This document shows, piece by piece, positions 7,539 to 12,756 of a DNA stretch of 12,756 nucleotides (position 1 is its first letter; every line of letters begins with the position of its first letter). The position numbers were made by a program, and so were the translations under genes. The notes below the pieces were generated by a model. It saw nothing but the letters and a program-made list of their open reading frames with translations. It was not told the origin of the DNA and searched no databases. The stretch is from CAYXGE01 sp964464435 (GTDB taxonomy: Bacteria; Pseudomonadota; Gammaproteobacteria; Burkholderiales; Methylophilaceae), in contig CAYXGE010000054.1 of assembly GCA_964464435.1 (NCBI GenBank), positions 1 through 12,756 on the forward strand, read 5' to 3'.

Positions 7539-8509
7539 GTTCTAACCTCCAAATATTTTACGCTAAGCAATAGGGCAATCATCAAGGCTGCAATGATATA
7601 GCAGACTTGTGTGAAGTCTCTTCCTGGGATTTTTTCTAAATATTTAATCGGTTTTCTCTCTTTTTGATTAATATCGGCAATAGCGGTTGCTAAGGCTTTG
7701 GGGTTTTCTGCCTCATAAGCCTGAAACGGGGTACGCAAGGTTTTAAAGTACTCATGCAGTTCAACTTCAGCTGGCAATGGCGTGTCATCATCTACTTCAT
7801 ACTTTGGGTCAAAAATACTCACGCCACCTGGCTGTCTTAATACAATCCAATACAAGGTGATGTTATAGCGTTGTAACCAATCACGTAATTTTTGTTGCAC
7901 ATTGGCGCCTACACGGCCAGCACCATCAGAGATAAGAATAATGGCTCTAGAGCCAGAGTCAGGTACTTTTTCAAAAAGACTAACAGCGCTGGTTAACCCA
8001 CCACCAATGTTGGTTTGAAATAATGAGTTGCCTGCAGTGGCTTTAATTGCAGCTAGCACAGCTTCTCGGCTTTCTGACAAGGGCAATACATACATGGCAG
8101 AGTTGCTGAAGGTGACAATACCTATCATATCGTTAGTACGCGCATTAACAAATTCAGTCATCAGCCTCGCTGCGGCTACCGATTTAGTTTCGCCAACACG
8201 TCCTTCTGCAGTGCCACCTGCAAATGGGTCATCCATACTAGCGCTGCGGTCGAGGACGAGTCCAATTTGTGCGCCAACTCCGATACGCTCAACTTTTTGC
8301 TCTAAGCTATGCGGTCCAGATAAGCCTAAAATAATACTAAACAAACTAATCGAGGCCAGCACTTTAAGCAATAAACCAATCAAATTAGACAGTGGGTCGC
8401 TCGGTAGCATATCGACCCATGAATACACACGGGTATGCGAACGCTCTAATAGAATTGGCAATAAAGCGAGTGGCAATAACCACAGTATGTTGGGATGAGT
8501 AAAGCCCAT
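7523..8509 (-). CDS. mxaC: Methanol dehydrogenase accessory protein MxaC (vWA domain)
   Basis: This 328-residue membrane protein has a BatA-like layout: two N-terminal membrane segments (about 7-21 and 47-65), a von Willebrand factor A domain (about 80-285) and a C-terminal membrane segment (about 302-318). The MIDAS metal site looks complete: DRSAS at 87-91, Thr166 in QTNIGGG and ISDG at 193-196. Metal binding is therefore likely. Known MxaC is required with MxaA, MxaK and MxaL for active, calcium-loaded methanol dehydrogenase in Methylobacterium. The ATG shares a base with the mxaA stop (TAATG), and the minus strand shows only a weak GTGAG upstream, so coupling to mxaA is likely. Its 3' end contains the mxaK ribosome site. 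I distinguish it from mxaL by gene order and by the two N-terminal membrane segments. Confidence 0.88.
   Translation of the reverse strand: MGFTHPNILWLLPLALLPILLERSHTRVYSWVDMLPSDPLSNLIGLLLKVLASISLFSIILGLSGPHSLEQKVERIGVGAQIGLVLDRSASMDDPFAGGTAEGRVGETKSVAAARLMTEFVNARTNDMIGIVTFSNSAMYVLPLSESREAVLAAIKATAGNSLFQTNIGGGLTSAVSLFEKVPDSGSRAIILISDGAGRVGANVQQKLRDWLQRYNITLYWIVLRQPGGVSIFDPKYEVDDDTPLPAEVELHEYFKTLRTPFQAYEAENPKALATAIADINQKERKPIKYLEKIPGRDFTQVCYIIAALMIALLLSVKYLEVRTWRSA
7545..7550 (-). promoter_or_regulatory. Consensus Shine-Dalgarno of mxaK inside mxaC
   Basis: On the minus strand GGAGGT, followed by TAGAAC, precedes the mxaK ATG by 6 bases. It is the only full consensus ribosome site in the six-gene mxa operon, where the other internal genes rely on weak sites or stop/start overlap. 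It lies within the 3' end of mxaC. Confidence 0.7.
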
Positions 8510-9519
8510 TACGCGCTCACTGAATTGTTATTAGCAACATCTGGTTTAAGGCCACGCTCACAATCACGCATGTGTCGGCAAAACTGCATTAACTGTGCCT
8601 TAGATTGTATGCCCGATTTTTGTTGTTGCTCGGACTCAAAAAATACCTGTCTTGAGGTTTCAAAAAATTGTTCTATTTCTTGTTTTGCAACTTTAAATGC
8701 AGGTTTGGCATTTAAAAACTCATCGATTGTATTTTTAAATACACTGGTGCCAGCGGTTTTATTGAGCGATTGGTGAATACGCGCTACCGCTTGTTGCATA
8801 CCTTCTGCGGTATCTGGCATTTTACGAATATCACGATACGCTTTGGCAAAAGGTGCACCCATTTTAGGTAGCCAAGCATGCACACCTAACATGTATAACA
8901 AACCTAGTAAACTGAGCGCCAACACGCCTGCAAGTATTTTGATATTACGTTTTTCTTTAGTTGCATCAAGCAATAAAGGTGGTACAAATGGGCTCATCTC
9001 TTCGCGAAGTTTAACTTGACCATATACAGATAAAGGTGAAACTCTAAAACTAAATGAAGGCACACGAAGTTGCACTACATCTTTGTTGTCGGTATTTCGT
9101 AACTTCAGAATCTCTGCACGAAGCGCCGCAGGCTTAGCAACTCTTCCAGTGGTGAATACTTGGTAGCTTAAGTTTAGCTCATGCGTCACACTATTCACAT
9201 TTTGATGCTCTTGATGCTGAATATTTGTCAGTTCAATACCTGAAATTTGTCCTTTATAGCGGTGCTCATAGCCTACAATAGGTAATGATTCTTTGACCAG
9301 TTCGTATGGTTTTTTAATGGTAATGGTCACTGTTCTGCTGAGCACATCGCCAACTACGTAACCCGCATCTCGCGTTGGATTTTTCTCTACTAGCGTCACA
9401 AATTTTGGGTCAACAGAAGGTAATACCACATCTGCAACCGCTGATTTCTCAATCATCAAACCGGCAAAGCACATAAATGTCATGATTAGACATTGACGTT
9501 TCATTTTATTAAGTTGCAT
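8509..9519 (-). CDS. mxaA: Methanol dehydrogenase accessory protein MxaA
   Basis: MxaA is an exported protein needed for methanol dehydrogenase maturation in model methylotrophs. From the preferred ATG at 9519 the product has 336 residues. It starts with a basic n-region, a hydrophobic core (about 10-22) and a likely signal peptidase site after SAVA (26-29), then a beta-rich periplasmic domain (about 30-190), a membrane helix (about 193-216) and a charged helical domain (about 220-325), probably cytoplasmic. The reading frame extends upstream to an ATG at 9561, overlapping mxaS by 14 bases. I prefer 9519 because the minus strand has GAAGAG 7 bases before it and because the longer form would put 14 odd hydrophobic residues before the signal peptide. 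Its stop overlaps the mxaC start. Family assignment rests on position and topology. Confidence 0.83.
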   Translation of the reverse strand: MQLNKMKRQCLIMTFMCFAGLMIEKSAVADVVLPSVDPKFVTLVEKNPTRDAGYVVGDVLSRTVTITIKKPYELVKESLPIVGYEHRYKGQISGIELTNIQHQEHQNVNSVTHELNLSYQVFTTGRVAKPAALRAEILKLRNTDNKDVVQLRVPSFSFRVSPLSVYGQVKLREEMSPFVPPLLLDATKEKRNIKILAGVLALSLLGLLYMLGVHAWLPKMGAPFAKAYRDIRKMPDTAEGMQQAVARIHQSLNKTAGTSVFKNTIDEFLNAKPAFKVAKQEIEQFFETSRQVFFESEQQQKSGIQSKAQLMQFCRHMRDCERGLKPDVANNNSVSA

Positions 9520-9547
9520 CGTTATACTCTTCATAATCATCAATAAG

Positions 9548-10411
9548 TTAAGCAACAACATACTGATGGAAATAATCCGTCAGCAAATCTGCATCAAATT
9601 GGTTTTCAACAAAAAACGGTTGCATATCAAAACGTAAAAACAGGCTTTCAATTGCTTTTTTACGTTCAACAAAGCTTTGTAAAATGCGGTCGCGGTATTC
9701 TTTACGTAAAAACAACGTGCGCTTTGCCCCGGTTTCTGGGTCCGTTACGTTAGTAATGCCAAACTCAGGTAAATCAGCGTATTCGGCGGTATCCCAAAGT
9801 ACAATGGGTATAATGTGATGACGCAACATTAGAATGAGTGCTTCCTCTAAGTCAGCCATTGGCATATGAAAATCTGACACCAAGAAAATCATTGAGCGCT
9901 CACGTGGCAGTAGACGCACGGTATCAATCAGCGCCGAGCTAGAGACTTCCGCGGGCTCATAAGATTTCAATTTTTCTGCCATTTCAATGGTGGTGTGCGG
10001 ACGTGCGGATAGGGTACAAAGCCAATCTTCGCGCACCTCATCATCAAAGCCAATAAAACCAACGGGGTCGCCATTATGCGTCACCGATTGTGCTACCGAT
10101 TGGGCAATATCACCAGCAATGGCAATTTTTCTTTGCGTACTTCCATATTGCATAGAGCCAGACATATCGCACAACACAAATACTGGTACGGCACTTTTTT
10201 GGTTAAAAATGCGCACATACACCTGTTCCAAAGGGTCGCGGATAGTTTGCCGAACGTCAATACGGCGCGGGTCAGGGTAAGCCAGCAATGTGGTGTGGCC
10301 ACGAAACTCCATGCCCATGCCACGTTGATTGCTTTTATGGCGACCTGGACGGCGTGAGCGTGAGCGCCAGCCTACGTGGTAACTAAACTCTTTAATATAA
10401 TCAGGGCGCAT
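9548..10411 (-). CDS. mxaS: MxaS, DUF58 (vWA-like) protein of methanol dehydrogenase maturation
   Basis: This 287-residue protein has no membrane segment and should be cytoplasmic. The N-terminal Arg-rich region (about 14-32) leads into the DUF58-type stretch, followed by a vWA-like fold with DMSGSM at 82-87 (MIDAS-like Asp82, Ser84, Ser86) and VSDFHMP at 178-184. DUF58 proteins commonly lie next to MoxR-type ATPases and are thought to be their partners, as seen here with mxaR 47 bases upstream. A role as adaptor between the ATPase and the membrane vWA proteins is inferred. No good ribosome site precedes the ATG. The frame ends at TAA 9550-9548, 28 bases before the preferred mxaA start. Confidence 0.88.
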   Translation of the reverse strand: MRPDYIKEFSYHVGWRSRSRRPGRHKSNQRGMGMEFRGHTTLLAYPDPRRIDVRQTIRDPLEQVYVRIFNQKSAVPVFVLCDMSGSMQYGSTQRKIAIAGDIAQSVAQSVTHNGDPVGFIGFDDEVREDWLCTLSARPHTTIEMAEKLKSYEPAEVSSSALIDTVRLLPRERSMIFLVSDFHMPMADLEEALILMLRHHIIPIVLWDTAEYADLPEFGITNVTDPETGAKRTLFLRKEYRDRILQSFVERKKAIESLFLRFDMQPFFVENQFDADLLTDYFHQYVVA

Positions 10412-10458
10412 AAAAATTGCTTATTTGGGCTAGTTGCGTTAACGTCATTTACTAGAAA

Positions 10459-11475
10459 TTAAGGCGCAGCAATCACATTAACAATGCCAGATAGCATTTC
10501 ACGCGCAATTTCTGTACGACGCATTTCATACACAGGACTAAATACCACACGGTGTGCAATTACCTCATGGAATACCGCATGAATATCATCGGGTAATACT
10601 GCTTCACGGTTGTTTAGCCATGCATTAACACGCGCTGCTCTTAACAGCATGCCCATACCACGAGGGCTAGCACCAGATAGTACAAGGCGGTTCATATCAA
10701 CACCAGATACTTTAACGCCAAACTCTAATGGTGATTTTGTGGCACGCCATAAATCTAAAGCGTATTTACGTAGTGTTGGGCTGGCAGTAATGCTGTCTTG
10801 TAATAGCGCACCAAATTCATTCAGTTGGTCAAACTGCAACACATCTTCTTGCACCCCAGACACTAATTTATCCACGTTATGAAAACGCGTATCAAACACT
10901 AAAGACTCCATAATTGAAGCATCTGAAGGCACAACAATTGGAATTTCCATCATGAAACGGTCACGTGCTGCCGATGGAATATCGAATGTTTCTTCTTTTT
11001 CTACTTGGTTGCGGTCAGCAAATACCAACATATGTGGGAAGTAGTGCTCTTTATTAAAAGCTGTCAGTGTGCGCTCAGCCATTACGCGCAGTAATAAGGA
11101 GTGCACTTGCGGGCGCGCACGGTTAATTTCATTAAAGAAAAATACAGATAAGTTTTCACCAGACAGCAATAACGGGCCTGGGCTTACATGAGGTTTGCCG
11201 TCTTCACCTAGGTAAGTGTGATAAACCAAATCATTTGGCATGAGGTCAATGGTACCCTCAATACGTTGATAGCCACCACCAATGCCGCGAGTAAAAGCAC
11301 GCAGTAAGGTAGTTTTACCTACACCTACATCGCCTTCAAGCAATACGTGACCACGAGCAAAAATGGCAGTGGTAATCAAACGAATAGGGCTTGATTGTCC
11401 GACCACTACTTTATTGACTTCATCTTCTAATTTCAGCGCATGTGCCCGCCAATCGGATAATTGTTGATCGCTCAT
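10459..11475 (-). CDS. mxaR: MxaR, MoxR-family AAA+ ATPase
   Basis: MoxR ATPases are chaperone-like AAA+ proteins that act with vWA-domain partners in enzyme maturation and metal insertion; the family is named after this methanol oxidation gene. The 338-residue product has Walker A GDVGVGKT at 48-55, Walker B VFFFNEIN at 111-118, the sensor 1 region FADRNQ at 152-157, the arginine-containing stretch AARDRF at 169-174 and sensor 2 SGASPRG at 267-273. The Walker B acidic pair reads Asn115-Glu116 rather than the Asp-Glu of general MoxR proteins. On the minus strand AGGGA about 7 bases before the ATG supports the start. It is the first gene of the mxaRSACKL operon and diverges from fabA. Confidence 0.93.
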   Translation of the reverse strand: MSDQQLSDWRAHALKLEDEVNKVVVGQSSPIRLITTAIFARGHVLLEGDVGVGKTTLLRAFTRGIGGGYQRIEGTIDLMPNDLVYHTYLGEDGKPHVSPGPLLLSGENLSVFFFNEINRARPQVHSLLLRVMAERTLTAFNKEHYFPHMLVFADRNQVEKEETFDIPSAARDRFMMEIPIVVPSDASIMESLVFDTRFHNVDKLVSGVQEDVLQFDQLNEFGALLQDSITASPTLRKYALDLWRATKSPLEFGVKVSGVDMNRLVLSGASPRGMGMLLRAARVNAWLNNREAVLPDDIHAVFHEVIAHRVVFSPVYEMRRTEIAREMLSGIVNVIAAP

Positions 11476-11520
11476 TGAATGTCCCTAGTCAAAATTGAGA
11501 GTAAATAATTTGTTAAAAAT

Positions 11521-11549
11521 TTGTAACAGAATAGTAACTAGTTTATAGA
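11521..11549 (+). promoter_or_regulatory. Candidate promoter of fabA-fabB
   Basis: TTGTAA (11521-11526) and TATAGA (11544-11549) are separated by 17 bases, each matching the sigma-70 consensus at four of six positions. Transcription would begin near 11556, leaving a leader of about 110 bases, with the 24-base palindrome just downstream of the start point. Weaker -10-like elements (TAAAAT at 11585, TAGTAT at 11596 and 11621) lack a matching -35. Confidence 0.4.
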
Positions 11550-11568
11550 CATTTTCCTAGGGTGTAAA
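11540..11568 (-). promoter_or_regulatory. Candidate promoter of the mxaRSACKL operon
   Basis: Reading the minus strand, TTTACA (11568-11563) matches the sigma-70 -35 box at five of six positions. It is followed after 17 bases by TAAACT (11545-11540) or after 15 by TATAAA (11547-11542). This would give a leader of about 55-60 bases before mxaR. The -35 box lies inside the 24-base palindrome, and the -10 overlaps that of the candidate fabA promoter on the other strand. Confidence 0.4.
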
Positions 11569-11584
11569 CAGGTCTGTATACCCC
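11561..11584. promoter_or_regulatory. 24-base near-palindrome, candidate operator between mxaR and fabA
   Basis: The two 12-base halves, GGTGTAAACAGG and TCTGTATACCCC, agree at 9 of 12 positions when one is reverse-complemented; the core is ACAG-GT-CTGT. This size and symmetry fit a dimeric repressor or activator site. It lies just after the candidate fabA start point and covers the candidate mxaR -35 box. I cannot name the regulator; it does not clearly match the E. coli FadR or FabR sites as I know them. Confidence 0.45.
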
Positions 11585-11623
11585 TAAAATAAAAATAGTA
11601 TGGTGAAAAGCTTTCATAAATAG

Positions 11624-11641
11624 TATTTTCCAGCGAAAATA
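11624..11641 (+). other. Perfect 7-base inverted repeat in the fabA leader
   Basis: TATTTTC-cagc-GAAAATA forms a perfect 7-pair stem with a 4-base loop, ending 24 bases before the fabA ATG and before its AAGG ribosome site (11651-11654). It is AT-rich and not followed by a T-run long enough for a terminator. It could be a second protein site or an RNA hairpin; chance is possible. Confidence 0.3.
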
Positions 11642-11665
11642 GCGTTTTAAAAGGTTGAAAATAGA

Positions 11666-12181
11666 ATGTCAAAACAAAATAGCTATAGTTACGACGAGCT
11701 GCTGGCTTGCGGAAGAGGGGAAATGTTTGGTGCGGGGAATGCGCAATTACCCTTGCCACCCATGTTAATGTTTGACCGTATTGTTTCTATTACTGAAGAA
11801 GGCGGCAAATATGGTAATGGGCAGATTATTGCGGAGTTAGACGTTAAACCTAACTTATGGTTTTTTGATTGCCACTTTACGGGTGATCCAGTGATGCCAG
11901 GTTGCTTAGGATTAGATGCGATGTGGCAACTCATCGGTTTTTACCTTGGTTGGATGGGTGGGCCTGGTCGAGGTCGTGCTCTAGGCGCAGGCGAAGTGAA
12001 GTTTACTGGGCAAGTATTACCAACTGGAAAATTAGTGCGTTATCACATTGATTTAAAACGCGTCATTATGCGAAAATTGGTCATGGGCATTGCCGACGCG
12101 CGTATGGAATTAGATGGTCGCGTGATTTATGAAGCCAATGATTTGCGAGTGGGCTTGTTTACACGGACAGATAATTTTTAA
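11666..12181 (+). CDS. fabA: 3-hydroxydecanoyl-ACP dehydratase/isomerase FabA
   Basis: FabA dehydrates 3-hydroxydecanoyl-ACP and isomerises the trans-2 to the cis-3 decenoyl product, the branch point to unsaturated fatty acids in the cytoplasmic type II pathway. The 171-residue length matches E. coli FabA (172). The active-site stretch FFDCHFTGDPVMPGCLGLDA runs over 66-85, with catalytic His70 and Asp84 at the same numbers as in E. coli. The ribosome site is a rather distant AAGG 11 bases before the ATG. It is followed 36 bases later by fabB, the usual partner, so the two form an operon. It diverges from mxaR across a 190-base gap with promoter candidates and a palindrome. All key residues are intact. 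Confidence 0.97.
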   Translation: MSKQNSYSYDELLACGRGEMFGAGNAQLPLPPMLMFDRIVSITEEGGKYGNGQIIAELDVKPNLWFFDCHFTGDPVMPGCLGLDAMWQLIGFYLGWMGGPGRGRALGAGEVKFTGQVLPTGKLVRYHIDLKRVIMRKLVMGIADARMELDGRVIYEANDLRVGLFTRTDNF

Positions 12182-12204
12182 ACTAAAATAAACATTCAAC
12201 TACT

Positions 12205-12213
12205 GGGAGAAGG
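12205..12213 (+). promoter_or_regulatory. Ribosome binding site of fabB
   Basis: GGGAGAAGG lies immediately before the fabB ATG, with GGAG 8 bases from the start. It is stronger than the fabA site and fixes the fabB start. Confidence 0.7.
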
Positions 12214-12217
12214 CGCG

Positions 12218-12756
12218 ATGCGTCGTGTAGTCATTACAGGGTTGGGCATCGTATCCAGCCTAGGCAATAATAAGAATGAAGTCCTTGCAAGCCTAAAAGC
12301 AGGCAAGTCTGGTATTAGTTATCAGCCTGAATACGCTGAACGTGGCCTGCGCTCGCACGTGGCTGGCTCTATCAAAAATCTTAATATTGAAGAACTGATT
12401 GACCGTAAGCTACTGCGCTTTATGGCAAAAGGTCATGCCTATGCTTGGTTAGCCATGCAGGAAGCCATTACAGATGCCAGTTTGGCTGAAGACTTAGTTT
12501 CAAATGTGCGCACAGGCCTCATTGTTGGCGCGGGTGGTACATCTACAGAAGCCATGTTAGAAGGCACTAATACTCTGGCAGAAAAAGGCATACGCCGAGT
12601 TGGCCCTTATATGGTGACCAAAACCATGAGCAGCGGTATCGCCGCATGTTTAGCTACAGGCGCAAAAATTAAAGGTATTAACTACGGCATTAGCTCAGCT
12701 TGTTCAACCAGTGCCCACTGTATAGGCGCGGGTGTGGAGCAAATTCAACTTGGCAA
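12218..12756 (+). CDS. fabB: 3-oxoacyl-ACP synthase I FabB (5' part, cut by window edge)
   Basis: FabB is the condensing enzyme that elongates the cis-3-decenoyl-ACP made by FabA and so is needed for unsaturated fatty acids. About 179 of an expected 400-odd codons are in the window; the frame is open to the right edge with no stop. The N-terminus MRRVVITGLGIVSSLGNN is typical of the family, GLIVGAGGTST follows near 106-116, and the active-site segment ISSACSTSAHCIGAGVEQIQLG places the nucleophile at Cys162, one position from Cys163 of E. coli FabB. The SACSTSAHCIG signature favours FabB over FabF. It follows fabA with a good ribosome site and is probably cotranscribed. The two His and Lys residues of the catalytic site lie beyond the edge. 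Confidence 0.95.
   Translation, partial: MRRVVITGLGIVSSLGNNKNEVLASLKAGKSGISYQPEYAERGLRSHVAGSIKNLNIEELIDRKLLRFMAKGHAYAWLAMQEAITDASLAEDLVSNVRTGLIVGAGGTSTEAMLEGTNTLAEKGIRRVGPYMVTKTMSSGIAACLATGAKIKGINYGISSACSTSAHCIGAGVEQIQLG

Noticed and set aside
8028..8498. Open frame of 156 codons on the + strand opposite mxaC
   Set aside because: It is entirely antisense to mxaC, which has intact vWA motifs and correct operon spacing. The translated product has no recognisable domain.
5935..8509. mxaC and mxaL as a generic BatA/BatB (aerotolerance) pair rather than mxa genes
   Set aside because: The layout does resemble Bat operons, but the order MoxR-DUF58-MxaA-vWA-small helical protein-vWA and the gene sizes fit mxaRSACKL better. 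Decisive would be a profile search of each protein against both families.
9987..10357. Two + strand open frames (93 and 97 codons) opposite mxaS
   Set aside because: Both are antisense to the conserved MIDAS-like part of mxaS and overlap each other in different frames; no sign of real coding.
11538..11759. 73-codon open frame on the - strand across the mxaR-fabA gap
   Set aside because: It overlaps the fabA start and the promoter/palindrome region and has no family resemblance. It is an AT-rich chance frame.

Overview
The window looks like a chromosomal segment of a Gram-negative betaproteobacterium, most likely a methylotroph of the Methylophilaceae (Methylotenera or Methylophilus type). 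Three things point there: the gene order pyrG-kdsA-eno-ftsB, which is common in Betaproteobacteria; a complete mxaR-S-A-C-K-L accessory cluster of methanol dehydrogenase; and a moderately AT-rich base composition. The genus is inferred, not proven. I see no mobile elements, tRNA or rRNA genes, CRISPR arrays or phage genes. Coding density is very high and no gene-free stretch exceeds about 190 bases.

Left part (1-4267, + strand): a housekeeping run of CTP synthase, KDO-8-phosphate synthase (metal-dependent type), enolase and the divisome protein FtsB. The eno-ftsB junction carries an unusual chain of two TAATG stop/start overlaps joined by a four-codon mini-ORF. Next come convergent ygfZ (- strand; folate-binding protein of Fe-S repair) and, divergent from it, a small membrane protein of the YgfX type (+ strand).

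Middle part (5935-11475, - strand): six tightly packed genes in the order mxaR, mxaS, mxaA, mxaC, mxaK, mxaL. They encode a MoxR-type AAA+ ATPase, a cytoplasmic DUF58/vWA-like protein, an exported membrane-anchored protein, two membrane-anchored von Willebrand A proteins with MIDAS motifs, and a small membrane-anchored helical protein. Junctions are overlaps or short gaps (two TAATG overlaps, one 16-base overlap), so this is one operon. Homologous genes in model methylotrophs are needed to mature periplasmic methanol dehydrogenase, probably by metal (Ca2+) insertion. The dehydrogenase structural genes (mxaFJGI) are not on either flank: ygfX lies downstream and fabA upstream.

Right part (11666-12756, + strand): fabA and the start of fabB, the anaerobic-type unsaturated fatty acid pair. 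The 190-base gap between mxaR and fabA holds overlapping divergent promoter candidates and a 24-base near-palindrome placed so that one bound regulator could affect both operons. This site and the orphan mxa cluster are the parts most worth following up.
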